Shown: positions 1 through 8,928, counted from the first letter of the stretch. The stretch is 64,000 nt of DNA from Mycolicibacter nonchromogenicus (GCF_002101775.1 NZ_LQPI01000032.1:1-64000), one strand, 5' to 3'. Numbers and translations are program-made. The notes: a model not told the origin generated them from the sequence alone.

Positions 1-112
1 GCGCCGGGGGCGGGCCGGGCGGCTGCGGGCCGCGCTGGCCGTAGGGGGGCATGGCCCGAGTGTGGTCCTCGCTGGGTTTGCCGGAGCCGTCCGATGATCC
101 GAAGCGCGCCAT
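1..112 (-). CDS. Proline-rich protein, N-terminal part (cut by window start)
   Basis: Reading leftward from an ATG at 112, an open frame continues to the window edge and begins MARFGSSDGSGKPSED, then becomes rich in Pro, Gly and Gln. Proline-rich starts like this are common on mycobacterial membrane proteins, but no domain is visible in 37 residues. A TANNNT hexamer lies exactly 7 nt before the ATG, which supports the start as leaderless. It follows the lipoprotein gene in the same direction after a 47-nt gap. The function is unknown. Confidence 0.45.
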   Translation of the reverse strand, partial: MARFGSSDGSGKPSEDHTRAMPPYGQRGPQPPGPPPA

Positions 113-119
113 CTCACCG

Positions 120-125
120 ATCGTA
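120..125 (-). promoter_or_regulatory. -10 element (TACGAT), leaderless
   Basis: TACGAT on the minus strand ends 7 nt before the ATG at 112. A transcript from it would begin at or next to the start codon. Confidence 0.4.
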
Positions 126-159
126 TCGGAAAGTACTGGCCGGCGACTTGGGCGAAAAA

Positions 160-729
160 TCAGAAGGTTTCGACGTTGTCGATGCTGACCAGCATGCCGT
201 GGCCGGTGCGGTCGTTGGTGAATCGCGTGCCGTCGATGCCGGCGTCGATCGTCCAGCCCTGAGCTTGGTAGGTGAGGTAGTCGATGGTGACGACCGGGAT
301 ATCGCCCAGGTTGCCCAATACCCAGTGCACGGTGCCGTCGGCGCTGACGCTGACGCCGTTGGCGCGCTGGCCGTCCTTGAACGGCGAGTTGGTGAACTCT
401 GCTTCGCACTCGACCTGCGGTGACGAGATCTGGCAGCGCGTCCGCCCGGATTTCGTCTCGATGAAGACGTAGCCGTTGTCATCGGGCGGCAACGGGATGG
501 CATCGGCCGGCTGGTTCGGGCCGGCCGACTTGCTCGGACTCGGACTCGGGCTCGGGCTCGGCGGCGCTGTGCTGGTGCGCGGTGGCCGGAGCGACGGCTC
601 CGGCGGTCCCCCGCCCGGCGCCGCAGTCGGATGACCGTCAACGGTGGTGCTGCAACCTGTCAGCAACAGCGCGGCCACCAGCGTCAACTGTCCGGCTGTC
701 CTGCGCCTCGCCTGATCTGGTACCCGCAC
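160..729 (-). CDS. Lipoprotein (LpqJ-like by position)
   Basis: 189 aa. The N-terminus has basic residues, then a hydrophobic stretch ending in a lipobox LLTGC, with the lipidated Cys at about 26. A Pro/Ser-rich linker (about 35-80) leads to a folded C-terminal domain with paired cysteines. It should be anchored on the outer face of the membrane. The GTG start has AAGGAAA about 5 nt upstream. In M. tuberculosis the lipoprotein gene lpqJ (Rv0344c) lies next to ansP2, as this gene does, so LpqJ is the likely counterpart. That link rests on position and size only, and the function is unknown. Confidence 0.75.
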   Translation of the reverse strand: MRVPDQARRRTAGQLTLVAALLLTGCSTTVDGHPTAAPGGGPPEPSLRPPRTSTAPPSPSPSPSPSKSAGPNQPADAIPLPPDDNGYVFIETKSGRTRCQISSPQVECEAEFTNSPFKDGQRANGVSVSADGTVHWVLGNLGDIPVVTIDYLTYQAQGWTIDAGIDGTRFTNDRTGHGMLVSIDNVETF

Positions 730-842
730 TCAATTTCCTTGCCGCCGTCGTGCGGCCCAGCGTACGCATCCTGTGACATCAGAGGCTGTAGTGACGCGCG
801 GTACTGTCGGGGCGGTGCCCGCGAGTGGAGCAGAGCCTGCGG

Positions 843-1025
843 TCAGGAAAGGTCCCGGAACGCCAGCGCCACACCGGCGACCGCCGTCACCGCGGCCAGC
901 GCGTAACCCGCCATCGACCACCATCCGACGTGCAGATAGGCCGTGATCGCCACGATCGCGATGGCGCAGAACACGAGCACCATTCCATAGAGCGGGGGTC
1001 TGGCTGCGTAACGGTTGCGGGCCAT
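843..1025 (-). CDS. Small two-helix membrane protein
   Basis: 60 aa, basic N-terminus (MARNRYAARPP) followed by two hydrophobic segments (about 12-31 and 35-54). It starts 15 nt after the ansP2 stop on the same strand, so it is probably co-transcribed with the permease. No family is recognised. It could be an accessory subunit or simply a small membrane protein. The regular two-helix pattern argues against a chance frame. Confidence 0.55.
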   Translation of the reverse strand: MARNRYAARPPLYGMVLVFCAIAIVAITAYLHVGWWSMAGYALAAVTAVAGVALAFRDLS

Positions 1026-1040
1026 ATGTTTTCGGGCCTT

Positions 1041-2510
1041 CTACTCGTCCGGATCCGACTGCGCGCCCACGGGCGGGGTCTGTTCTGCGAGCGTGGACAT
1101 GGCCCGCACCCGGCCACGTACCAGATACCAACCGGCGATCAGCGCCGGTGGGACGACGAGCAGCACTCCCCGCACAAAGGGGCCGCTGCGGTGATCGAGC
1201 ACCATCAGGGCCAGCACGCCGGCCAAGAACAGCAATGTCACGTACCCGCTGTAGGGGGCCAACGGCATCCGGAATGCGGGCCGTTGCAGGACTCCGGCAT
1301 TGGCGAGCCGGAGCAGCCTCAACTGGCAGGCCACGATGGTCCCCCAGGCCGCTATCACGCCGACCGCGGCGATGTTGAGCACGATCTCGAAGGCTTGCCC
1401 CGGGCGCAGTGCGTTGAGCAGCACCCCCAACAGTCCGATCCCACTGGTCAGCAGAATGCCGCCATAGGGCACCCCGTTCTTCGACATCTTGCCGGTGAAT
1501 GCCGGGCCACTGCCGTTGACCGACATCGACCGCAGGATGCGCCCGGTGGAGTAGAGCCCGGCGTTCAGGCTGGAGAAGGCCGCGGTCAACACCACCAGGT
1601 TCATGATGCTGCCGGCGCCGGTGAAACCGACGGTGGAGAAGAACGTGACGAACGGGCTCTGGTGTTCTTTGAAGGCGGTGTAGGGCAACAGCAGTGCCAA
1701 CAGCAAGACCGACCCCACGTAGAAGATCGCGATCCGGGCCACCACCGAGTTGATCGCGCGCGGCATGACCTTTTCGGGATTGGGGGTTTCCCCGGCGGCT
1801 GTTCCCACCAATTCGATGCCGGCATAGGAGAACACCACCCCAGAGGTGACCAACACCAAGGGGAGCAGACCCGTCGGCAAGAACCCGCCGTTATGGGCCA
1901 ACAGGTGCAGTCCAGTTTCCTGTCCGTCGACCTGATAGCGGCCACCCAAGAAAATGGTGCCCACCACCAAGAAGGTCAGCAGGGCGACGACCTTGATCAA
2001 CGCGGCCCAGAATTCCAACTCCCCGAACAGCTTCACCGAGATCAGGTTCATCGACAGCACCGCCAGCAGGGCGACCAGGGCCAGCGTCCACTGCGGGATC
2101 ACGCCGAACAGGTGCCAGTAATGGAAGTAGGTGGCGATCGCGGTGGTGTCGACGATTCCGGTCATCGACCAGTTCAGGAAATACAGCCACCCGGTGACGT
2201 AAGCGGTTTTCTCCCCGAAGAACTCGCGCGCGTAGGAGACGAACGATCCCGACGACGGCCGGTGCAGCACCAGCTCTCCGAGGGCCCGCAGGATGAGGAA
2301 GGCAAACACGCCACAGATCGCGTAGACGACGAATAGGCCCGGTCCGGCCGAGGCGAGCCGGCCCCCGGCGCCGAAAAACAGCCCGGTGCCGATGGCGCCG
2401 CCCAGGCCGATCATCTGCAGTTGTCGCGGCGTCAGGTCTTTGTGGTAACCCTCGTCCTCGCGGGCCAGCGCGGCAGGGGAAGCCAGCTGTGGGTCGGGGG
2501 AATGTGACAT
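1041..2510 (-). CDS. ansP2: Amino-acid permease, APC family (AnsP2/AroP2)
   Basis: 489 aa inner-membrane transporter with about 12 hydrophobic segments. The APC-superfamily signature is present near the N-terminus ([18 protein letters not shown], about 33-50), along with [13 protein letters not shown] and [12 protein letters not shown] downstream. The family imports amino acids by proton symport. The cytosolic N-terminus ([18 protein letters not shown]) and the position next to the lipoprotein fit M. tuberculosis Rv0346c (ansP2, also called aroP2). The ATG lies 7 nt after a TACCCT -10. Substrate preference (asparagine or aromatic residues) cannot be read from the sequence. Confidence 0.9.
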   Translation of the reverse strand: MSHSPDPQLASPAALAREDEGYHKDLTPRQLQMIGLGGAIGTGLFFGAGGRLASAGPGLFVVYAICGVFAFLILRALGELVLHRPSSGSFVSYAREFFGEKTAYVTGWLYFLNWSMTGIVDTTAIATYFHYWHLFGVIPQWTLALVALLAVLSMNLISVKLFGELEFWAALIKVVALLTFLVVGTIFLGGRYQVDGQETGLHLLAHNGGFLPTGLLPLVLVTSGVVFSYAGIELVGTAAGETPNPEKVMPRAINSVVARIAIFYVGSVLLLALLLPYTAFKEHQSPFVTFFSTVGFTGAGSIMNLVVLTAAFSSLNAGLYSTGRILRSMSVNGSGPAFTGKMSKNGVPYGGILLTSGIGLLGVLLNALRPGQAFEIVLNIAAVGVIAAWGTIVACQLRLLRLANAGVLQRPAFRMPLAPYSGYVTLLFLAGVLALMVLDHRSGPFVRGVLLVVPPALIAGWYLVRGRVRAMSTLAEQTPPVGAQSDPDE

Positions 2511-2517
2511 CGCTGCG

Positions 2518-2523
2518 AGGGTA
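2518..2523 (-). promoter_or_regulatory. -10 element of ansP2 (leaderless)
   Basis: TACCCT on the minus strand is separated by exactly 7 nt from the ansP2 ATG, and no Shine-Dalgarno lies between. Confidence 0.45.
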
Positions 2524-2606
2524 GCGCACCGGGGGTTGCGGAACGGGCTGAAACCCGGCGCCGTCGCGCCGCGATGTCTGTGCGTCGAGAGCTGAGCCCT
2601 GTCGCG

Positions 2607-3050
2607 CTATCCCGCAATGGCGACCGCTACTGCGGCGGCCAGGAAGATGAGCTCTTCGGCGATGCGCACTGGTAGCCGTGTCGTCATCGCTGGGGGCGGA
2701 TCGGGCATCCGGGCGGCGTAGATATTGGCCGGGAACATCGCCAGCATCAGCACCAAAAGGCAGGCGGCTGCGGCGATCCGTGTGGCCGGAAGCAGTAGGC
2801 CCACCGCGCCCAGGAGTTCAAGCGCACCGGTGACGCTGACCAGCAAACCCGGTGCGGGCAGTGCCGGTGGCACGATCGCAACCAGCTGGTTGCGCAGGGG
2901 TGGCGCGAAATGTGCCACGCCGGTGACGAAGAACATAGCCGCCAGGCCGACCGCGATGGCGCGGGGCCAGGTGTCCACGTATCCGACGCCGAACCAGCCC
3001 AAGATCCGGGCGGCCAGGCTGCCCACCAACAGGGTGATCAACGGTGCCAC
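2607..3050 (-). CDS. DoxX-family membrane protein
   Basis: 147 aa with four hydrophobic segments and the DoxX-like pattern (FFVTGVAHFAPP, GALELLGAVGLLLP, MFPANIYAA). DoxX proteins are small integral membrane proteins often linked to redox or thiol stress. The substrate is unknown. The GTG start has GGAGG 5 nt upstream. It is divergent from the TetR gene at 3143, with only 92 nt between them holding a direct repeat that is the probable TetR operator, so it is likely that regulator's target. Confidence 0.8.
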   Translation of the reverse strand: MAPLITLLVGSLAARILGWFGVGYVDTWPRAIAVGLAAMFFVTGVAHFAPPLRNQLVAIVPPALPAPGLLVSVTGALELLGAVGLLLPATRIAAAACLLVLMLAMFPANIYAARMPDPPPAMTTRLPVRIAEELIFLAAAVAVAIAG

Positions 3051-3062
3051 GACAGCCTCCAG

Positions 3063-3121
3063 ATCTAGTCAATGACAAGTTATGCGTCCGAACGTAGGTC
3101 CGGCATCTAGTCAGTGTCAAG
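3063..3121. promoter_or_regulatory. Paired operator (17-bp direct repeat) between DoxX and TetR genes
   Basis: ATCTAGTCAATGACAAG (3063-3079) and ATCTAGTCAGTGTCAAG (3105-3121) differ at two positions and lie 42 bp apart, about four helical turns. The second copy overlaps the expected -35 region of the TetR gene, and its reverse strand contains TTGACA facing the DoxX gene. This arrangement fits autoregulation and control of the divergent gene. Confidence 0.55.
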
Positions 3122-3130
3122 ATTTTCTTA

Positions 3131-3136
3131 TAGGGT
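3131..3136 (+). promoter_or_regulatory. -10 element of the TetR gene (leaderless)
   Basis: TAGGGT ends 6 nt before the ATG at 3143. It lies just downstream of the second operator copy. Confidence 0.35.
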
Positions 3137-3142
3137 TGGGGC

Positions 3143-3694
3143 ATGGCGCGTTCGAACTACCACCACGGTGATCTGCCCGCTGTGATCCTGGCCGAGGCGG
3201 CGCGCATGGTGGCCGAGCAGGGTGCCGATCGGGTTTCGCTGCGCGAACTGGCGCGCGCTGCCGGGGTCTCGCACGCCGCCCCCGCGCATCACTTCACCGA
3301 TCGGCGGGGGTTGTTCACCGCCTTGGCCACCGAGGGATTTCAACTGCTCAGCGCAGCGCTCACGGCAGCCCGTGGCCGGTTCGTCGACGCCGCCGTGGCC
3401 TACGTGCGGTTCGCCCTGGAGCATCCTGGCCACTACGAAGTGATGTTCGACAAGTCACTGCTGAATCCCTCCGATGCCGAGCTGGTAGCCGCGGAAGCCG
3501 CTGCGGGAGCCGAACTTTCCCGTGGTGTGGCGACGCTCCAAGACGCGGCAGCGCACGCTGATCCGGCCGGTGCGGAGCTGGCGGCCTGGTCATTGGTGCA
3601 CGGCTTTTCGACGCTGTGGCTCAATGACGCGGTGAAAGCCGCCGATCCGATGGACACGGTCGAGCGGATCGCGCGCCTGCTGTTCGACGGGTGA
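3143..3694 (+). CDS. TetR-family transcriptional regulator
   Basis: 183 aa. The N-terminal helix-turn-helix covers about 10-58 (VSLRELARAAGVSHAAPAHHF, then TDRRGLF), typical of TetR repressors. The C-terminal ligand/dimer domain is of the TetR_C_33 (WHG) type by pattern. It is divergent from the DoxX gene and likely represses it through the direct repeats between them. The effector is unknown. The next gene (FAD monooxygenase) begins 40 nt downstream in the same direction and could share the transcript. Confidence 0.85.
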   Translation: MARSNYHHGDLPAVILAEAARMVAEQGADRVSLRELARAAGVSHAAPAHHFTDRRGLFTALATEGFQLLSAALTAARGRFVDAAVAYVRFALEHPGHYEVMFDKSLLNPSDAELVAAEAAAGAELSRGVATLQDAAAHADPAGAELAAWSLVHGFSTLWLNDAVKAADPMDTVERIARLLFDG

Positions 3695-3734
3695 CTACGG
3701 TTGCAGTTATGGCCGATCGACCCGGGCGAGCCGC

Positions 3735-4895
3735 ATGAGTAAGCAGATCGGGGTGGTGGGAGCCGGCATCGCCGGGCTGGCGGCCGCGGTCGGGCTGCAG
3801 CGCCACGGTCATGATGTCACCGTCATCGAGCAACGGACCGACACCTCGTCGGGCGCGGGAATCAGTATCTGGCCCAATGCCCTGGCCGCCTTGGACCATC
3901 TCGGTCTCGGTGATGCGGTCCGCGCGGCGGGCGGCCGGATCACCGCGGGGGCGGCGCGCTGGTATGACGGTTCGTGGCTGCGCCACCCGGCTGCCGAACG
4001 AATGGTCCGGGCCCTCGGGGAACCGCTGGTGGTGGTACAGCGCTGCGTGCTGCGCGACATTCTTGCCGAAGCGTTGGCGGCGGGCAGTCTGCATTACGGT
4101 CTTGCCGCCACCGGCGCGTCGATAACGGGAGACGGTGTAGCGCTGCAACTCTCGGATGGCTCGGTGGGCGAGTTCGATGCCGTCGTGGGTGCCGACGGCA
4201 CCCATTCGGTTCTGGCCCGCCACCTCAACGGTCCACTGCGCCGGCGCTACGTCGGCTACACCGCGTGGCGTGGAATCGCTGCCTACACCCTGGATCCCGA
4301 CCTGGCGGGGGAGACCATGGGCCCTGGAATCGAAACCGGGCATGTGCCGATGGGACCTGACCTGACCTACTGGTTTGCCACCGAGCGAGTCCCCGAGGGG
4401 CGGCGAGCGCGCGAGGGCGAGCTGGCCTACCTGCGCGGCAAATTCGCGCAGTGGTGTGAACCCCTCCCAAGCATCCTGGCCGCGACATCGCCGGATGATG
4501 TGCTGCGCGACGACCTCTATGACCGCGCGCCCGCCCGCCACTGGGCGCGCGGTCCGATCGTGCTGGTCGGCGATGCGGCCCATCCCATGCGTCCGCATCT
4601 CGGCCAGGGTGGGTGCCAGGGCTTGGAAGACGCCGCCATCCTGGCCGCGTTCGTCGACCGGGCGCCCGATCTGTCCACTGCGTTCGCCCGCTTCGTCGCG
4701 TTCCGCCGCCCGCGGGTGGCGCCGCTGGTCCGGGAGTCGGCGTGGTTCGGCAGGGCCGTCAATGTGCGGCCCGACTTCCTCAGCGCCGCGGTCAGTCGCG
4801 TCAGCGGCCTGATTCCGGAAACCCTGCTGATGCGGCATCTGGCAACCGTCGCCGCAGGGTCGGCGTTTGTGCTGCCGCCGGCGGGTGCGCGGTGA
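3735..4895 (+). CDS. FAD-dependent monooxygenase (PHBH class)
   Basis: 386 aa flavoprotein monooxygenase. The dinucleotide motif GVVGAGIAGLA is at 6-16, the DG motif VGADGTHSV at about 151-159, and the FAD-binding GD motif LVGDAAHPMRPHLGQGG at about 277-293, all in the class A order. These enzymes use NAD(P)H and O2 to hydroxylate aromatic or related ring substrates. The stop codon shares one base with the ATG of the following P450, so the two are translationally coupled and probably act in one oxidative pathway. The substrate cannot be inferred. Confidence 0.85.
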   Translation: MSKQIGVVGAGIAGLAAAVGLQRHGHDVTVIEQRTDTSSGAGISIWPNALAALDHLGLGDAVRAAGGRITAGAARWYDGSWLRHPAAERMVRALGEPLVVVQRCVLRDILAEALAAGSLHYGLAATGASITGDGVALQLSDGSVGEFDAVVGADGTHSVLARHLNGPLRRRYVGYTAWRGIAAYTLDPDLAGETMGPGIETGHVPMGPDLTYWFATERVPEGRRAREGELAYLRGKFAQWCEPLPSILAATSPDDVLRDDLYDRAPARHWARGPIVLVGDAAHPMRPHLGQGGCQGLEDAAILAAFVDRAPDLSTAFARFVAFRRPRVAPLVRESAWFGRAVNVRPDFLSAAVSRVSGLIPETLLMRHLATVAAGSAFVLPPAGAR

Positions 4896-6169
4896 TGCGG
4901 CCAGGTCTGTGGCTTCGGTGGGCGCTGATGCAGGGCCTTCCGCGCGCGCTGCTGGCGGTGCAGGCGCGGCGCGGCGAGCCGATGGCGCGCCTGCTCATCG
5001 GCCCACTGCGTGGGGGCGACCCCGAACCCCTGACCGAACAGATCCGTGCTCGCGGTCGATTGACGCGCACGCCGTTCGCCTCGGTGACGGCCGACTATGA
5101 GCTGTGCCGGACCATCTTGCGCGACGACAGGTTCGGAGCGACCAACCCGGCCAATATGAATCTGCCCAAGACGGTGCGCTGGATGATCGACCGGACCGAT
5201 CCCCGGCTGCCGAATCCGGCGGAGCCCCCTTCGATGCTGGCGGTCGATCCGCCCGACCACACGCGCTACCGGCGTGCGGTGGTGCGCGCGTTCACGCCCC
5301 GTGCGATCGACACGTTGCGGGCCCGGATCGTCGAGATCACCCGCGAACTTCTCGATGGTGTGGAGAAGGCAGAACATCCGGATCTGATCGCCGACTTCGC
5401 CGGGCCGCTACCGGCATTGATCATCGCCGAGATTCTCGGAATCCCCGAGGCGCAGCGGCCGCAGATGATCGAGCGGGGCGACCGTGGTGCGCCTCTGCTC
5501 GATATCGGAGTGTCGTGGAACACCTTTCGACGCGCCATGCAGTCCCTGCGGGAAAACGACCGCGAGTTCAGCGAGCACATCGAACGATTGCGCAACACCC
5601 CCGGTGATGACATCTACAGCCAGATCATCTGCGACGGGGACCTTGACCGGCGTGAACTGGGCGTGACCGCATTGCTGCTCGCCGGCGCGGGTTTCGAGAC
5701 CACCATCAATCTGATCGGCAACGCGATCGTGCTGTTGCTGCGCCACCCAGAACAGTTGGCGAAGCTGCGTGAGGATCCTCAGTTGTGGCCCGGTGCGGTC
5801 GAGGAAGTCCTGCGTTTGGACAGCCCGGTGCAGATGACGTCGCGCAATGCCCTGTGCGAGCTCGAGCTCGCGGGGCAGCGCCTCGCCCGGGGTGAAACGG
5901 TGGCGCTACTGCTGGGCGGCGCCAACCGCGACCCCAACGTCTTTCCCGATCCCGGTCGCTTCGAGGTCACCCGGGCCAACGCCAAAGAGCATCTGTCGTT
6001 CAGCAGCGGGATTCACGCCTGCCTCGGAGCCAACCTGGCCCGCATGGAAGCCACCATCGCGCTGCAGGCACTGTTCGAGCGGTTCCCCGATCTGCGGCTC
6101 GACGGCCCGCCCACTCCGCGCGGGCTGGCCACCCTGCACGGTTTCCGGCGCATCCCGGCGGTCACCTGA
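4895..6169 (+). CDS. Cytochrome P450
   Basis: 424 aa. The I-helix motif LLAGAGFETT is at about 262-271, the ExxR pair at E304/R307, and the haem loop FSSGIHACLGANLAR has its thiolate Cys at about 376. These are complete P450 signatures, and the length is normal for a soluble bacterial enzyme. The open frame extends upstream, but the ATG at 4895 overlaps the monooxygenase stop (TGATG) and gives a standard N-terminus (MRPGLWLRWALMQ). No ferredoxin gene is adjacent, so electrons must come from elsewhere. It is probably co-expressed with the FAD monooxygenase. Confidence 0.9.
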   Translation: MRPGLWLRWALMQGLPRALLAVQARRGEPMARLLIGPLRGGDPEPLTEQIRARGRLTRTPFASVTADYELCRTILRDDRFGATNPANMNLPKTVRWMIDRTDPRLPNPAEPPSMLAVDPPDHTRYRRAVVRAFTPRAIDTLRARIVEITRELLDGVEKAEHPDLIADFAGPLPALIIAEILGIPEAQRPQMIERGDRGAPLLDIGVSWNTFRRAMQSLRENDREFSEHIERLRNTPGDDIYSQIICDGDLDRRELGVTALLLAGAGFETTINLIGNAIVLLLRHPEQLAKLREDPQLWPGAVEEVLRLDSPVQMTSRNALCELELAGQRLARGETVALLLGGANRDPNVFPDPGRFEVTRANAKEHLSFSSGIHACLGANLARMEATIALQALFERFPDLRLDGPPTPRGLATLHGFRRIPAVT

Positions 6170-6188
6170 TCCAGTTCCCGGGTGGTAT

Positions 6189-6668
6189 TCAGGGCGTGAC
6201 ACCTTCGACCAGGCGTGCGCCCAGTTCGCCGGGTTCGATGCGGTGACCTTCGGTGCAGCGGATCTCGACCAGGGCGTCCGCGCCGCAGTCCAGGTGGGTC
6301 AGCCGCAGCCGCCCCCGGTTGGGCAGGTGGCGTTGCCCCCACTGGAACATGGCCCAGACCACCGGCATGAATTCGATCCCGGCGTCGGTCAGCACGTACT
6401 CGTCGCGGCTGCGCTGGCCGGGCTCACGGTAGGGCCGGCGGGCCAGCAACCCGAGGTCGACAAGCTCCGCGAGCCGCGTCGCGGTCGCTGCTTTGGTGAT
6501 GCCGACCCGGGTCGCAAAGTCATCGAATCGGGTAGTGCCGTAATAGGCCTCGCGCATGATCAGCATCGCGGACTTGGTGCCGACCACCGCCATGGTCTTT
6601 TCCACCGGGCACTCACCGATCGCCGACCAGCTGTCGCGGTCTGCCAGCGGTCCCTGCAGGAAATTCAT
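6189..6668 (-). CDS. HxlR-family transcriptional regulator
   Basis: 159 aa winged-helix regulator. The HxlR pattern is clear: an N-terminal Cys in GECPVEKTM (C20), a recognition region (GTTRFDDFATRVGITKAATATRL) and a wing (RSRDEYVLTDAG). An extra C-terminal region adds two more cysteines. Some family members sense electrophiles through the N-terminal Cys. GGGAGGTGG lies 6 nt before the ATG. It is divergent from the thiolase operon, and a 10-bp inverted repeat sits between them, so it probably controls that operon and itself. Confidence 0.85.
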   Translation of the reverse strand: MNFLQGPLADRDSWSAIGECPVEKTMAVVGTKSAMLIMREAYYGTTRFDDFATRVGITKAATATRLAELVDLGLLARRPYREPGQRSRDEYVLTDAGIEFMPVVWAMFQWGQRHLPNRGRLRLTHLDCGADALVEIRCTEGHRIEPGELGARLVEGVTP

Positions 6669-6696
6669 CGCAGTCCACCTCCCTGGGTTGACTCTA

Positions 6697-6725
6697 CTAT
6701 ACCCAGGGTGTATAGCTGGGTATAG
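6697..6725. promoter_or_regulatory. Inverted-repeat operator between HxlR and thiolase genes
   Basis: CTATACCCAG (6697-6706) and CTGGGTATAG (6716-6725) are perfect 10-bp arms around 9 nt. The spacer ends in GTGTATAG, which also resembles the right arm and lies 10 nt from it. The size and position fit a dimeric winged-helix regulator covering both divergent promoters. Confidence 0.6.
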
Positions 6726-6751
6726 CGAACAATACTTAGCTAGGGAGGGTC

Positions 6752-7945
6752 ATGATGGCCGAATATCAAGGTCGTGACGCCGTCATCGTCGGCGCCGTTC
6801 GCACTCCGATCGGGAAGGGCAAGCCCGGCGGCGCTCTCCACGAGATCCTGCCTGCCGACCTGTTGGCCCACAGCCTGCGAGAGCTGGTGCAGCGAACGGG
6901 AATCGATCCGATTCAGGTCGACGACGTCATCGCCGGTGCCGTCACCCAGGCGGGCGATCAGGCCCTCAATATCGCGCGGAACGCGCTGCTGGGTGCGGGC
7001 TTCCCGGAATCGGTTCCCGGCACCACGATCGATCGACAGTGCGGCAGTAGTCAGCAGGCGATCAGCTTCGCCGCCCAGGGTGTGGTGGCCGGCGCCTACG
7101 ACGTCGTCATCGCCGCGGGAGTCGAGTCGATGAGCCGCGTACCGATGGGGGCGTCGCTGCTGCCGGGCAGCCGTCCCCTGGGCGACGCGATGGCCCGTCG
7201 CTATCCGGAAGGTCTGGTGCCGCAGGGGATCAGCGCCGAGCTGATCGCCGCGCGATGGGGCTTCTCCCGGACCGAACTCGACGAGTTCTCCGCCCACAGT
7301 CACGAGAAGGCGGCACGGGCGACCAAGGACGGGCTCTTCGAGGACGAACTCGCTCCGATCGCAGGCCTGAGTACTGACGAGATCATCCGGCCCGCAACCA
7401 GCGTGGCCACCTTGGCGGGGTTGAGCCCGGCGTTCTACGACGAGGCAATGAAGGCGCGCTTCCCGCAGATCAAGTGGGAGATCACCGCCGGCAACTCGTC
7501 GCCGCTGTCGGACGGCAGTGCCGCGGTGATGATCACCAGCGGCGAGTTCGCCAAAAGGATGGGCCTGCGACCGCTGGCGCGCATCCACACCAGCACGGTC
7601 CTCGGGTCGGATCCGCTCTACATGCTGACCGGGGTGATTCCGGCCACGAGGAGGGTGCTGCGCCGTGCCGGACTGAGCCTGGCCGACATCGACCTGTTCG
7701 AGGTCAACGAGGCGTTTGCCCCCGTGGTGCTGGCGTGGGCCAAAGACACTGGTGCAGATCTGGTCAAGACGAACGTCAACGGCGGAGCCATCGCGATAGG
7801 GCATCCGTTGGGCGCCAGTGGCGCGCGCCTGATGACAACCCTGGTCCACGCGCTGCAACACAGCGGAGCACGTTTCGGCCTGCAGACCATGTGCGAGGGC
7901 GGCGGGATGGCCAACGCCACCATCATCGAGCGGATCGAGGGCTGA
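6752..7945 (+). CDS. Acetyl-CoA acetyltransferase / thiolase
   Basis: 397 aa thiolase-superfamily enzyme. The acylated Cys is in DRQCGSSQQAI (C97), the catalytic His in AIAIGHPLGASGAR (about H351) and the second Cys in MCEGGGMAN (about C381). It should catalyse acyl-CoA chain cleavage or condensation with CoA. It opens an operon with a nitrilase, a DUF302 protein and an SDR. GGGAGGG precedes the ATG, and the HxlR operator lies immediately upstream. The substrate (fatty-acyl, steroid side chain or other) is unknown. Confidence 0.9.
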   Translation: MMAEYQGRDAVIVGAVRTPIGKGKPGGALHEILPADLLAHSLRELVQRTGIDPIQVDDVIAGAVTQAGDQALNIARNALLGAGFPESVPGTTIDRQCGSSQQAISFAAQGVVAGAYDVVIAAGVESMSRVPMGASLLPGSRPLGDAMARRYPEGLVPQGISAELIAARWGFSRTELDEFSAHSHEKAARATKDGLFEDELAPIAGLSTDEIIRPATSVATLAGLSPAFYDEAMKARFPQIKWEITAGNSSPLSDGSAAVMITSGEFAKRMGLRPLARIHTSTVLGSDPLYMLTGVIPATRRVLRRAGLSLADIDLFEVNEAFAPVVLAWAKDTGADLVKTNVNGGAIAIGHPLGASGARLMTTLVHALQHSGARFGLQTMCEGGGMANATIIERIEG

Positions 7946-7950
7946 CGACC

Positions 7951-8928
7951 ATGAGCACGATTCGAGCAGCGGCGGTGCAGATCAGCCCAGTGCTGTACAG
8001 CCGAGAAGGAACCGTCGAAAAAGTGGTGGCCAAGATCGAGCAATTGGCCCGCCGCGGAGTGCAGTTCGCTGCCTTTCCCGAGACGGTGATCCCTTATTAC
8101 CCCTACTTCTCTTTCGTCCAGCGTCCGTTCGCGATGCGCCCGCAACACCTCACCCTGATGGACCAGGCCGTGACCATCCCCTCGGCGGAAGTCGATGCGA
8201 TCGCAGCAGCGGCCCGGCAGGCTGAAATGGTCGTCTCGATCGGCGTCACCGAGCGTGACGGCGGTTCGCTGTACAACACGCAGCTGCTCTTCGACGCCGA
8301 CGGAAGCCTGCTGCAGCGCCGGCGCAAGATCATGCCCACCTATCACGAGCGGATGCTCTGGGGGCAGGGCGACGGCAGCGGACTGCGCGCAGTCGACAGC
8401 ACGGTCGGGCGGGTCGGACAACTGGCCTGTTGGGAGCACTACATGCCGCTGGCGCGCTATGCCCTGATCGCCGACGGGGAACAGATCCACTCGGGCATGT
8501 GGCCGGGATCGTTCGCCGGCGACCTGTTCGCCCAACAGATCGAGACCAGCGTGCGCAATCACGCACTCGAGTCGGCCGCATTCGTCGTCAACGCCACCGC
8601 ATGGTTGGACCCCGATCAACAGGCGCGGATCATGACCGACACCGGATGCCCGATCGGTCCCATATCCGGCGGGTGCTTCACGGCGATCATCAGCCCGCAC
8701 GGCGAACTGCTCGGCGAGCCGTTGCGCTCCGATGAGGGCGAGGTGATCGCCGACCTGGACTTCTCGCTGATCGATGCCCGCAAGTCGCAGATGGACGCCC
8801 GCGGCCACTACAGCCGCCCCGACCTGCTGACCCTCTTGGTGGATCGCACCGCTCGCGTACCTGTCCGGGAGCGCATCGGCGAGATCACCGACGCCGAGGT
8901 CGAGGAGGTGGATCGTGTCGCAGTGTGA
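7951..8928 (+). CDS. Nitrilase-family carbon-nitrogen hydrolase
   Basis: 325 aa. The catalytic triad is visible: E44 (FPETVIPYYP), K126 (RRRKIMPTYHER) and C160 (GQLACWEHYMPLARYAL). The CWEHYMPL sequence after the nucleophile is typical of true nitrilases that convert nitriles to acids and ammonia, rather than amidases. The open frame extends far upstream, but the ATG at 7951 is 5 nt after the thiolase stop and gives the standard start MSTIRAAAVQISP. Its end overlaps the next gene by 14 nt. The substrate is unknown. Confidence 0.88.
   Translation: MSTIRAAAVQISPVLYSREGTVEKVVAKIEQLARRGVQFAAFPETVIPYYPYFSFVQRPFAMRPQHLTLMDQAVTIPSAEVDAIAAAARQAEMVVSIGVTERDGGSLYNTQLLFDADGSLLQRRRKIMPTYHERMLWGQGDGSGLRAVDSTVGRVGQLACWEHYMPLARYALIADGEQIHSGMWPGSFAGDLFAQQIETSVRNHALESAAFVVNATAWLDPDQQARIMTDTGCPIGPISGGCFTAIISPHGELLGEPLRSDEGEVIADLDFSLIDARKSQMDARGHYSRPDLLTLLVDRTARVPVRERIGEITDAEVEEVDRVAV

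Noticed and set aside
825..2336. A 503-codon open frame opposite ansP2
   Set aside because: It is Gln/His/Arg-rich low-complexity translation, typical of the antisense of a hydrophobic membrane protein gene.
4613..4894. Longer P450 N-terminus from an upstream in-frame start
   Set aside because: It lies wholly inside the FAD monooxygenase gene and gives Arg/Pro-rich nonsense. The ATG at 4895 gives a normal P450 start.
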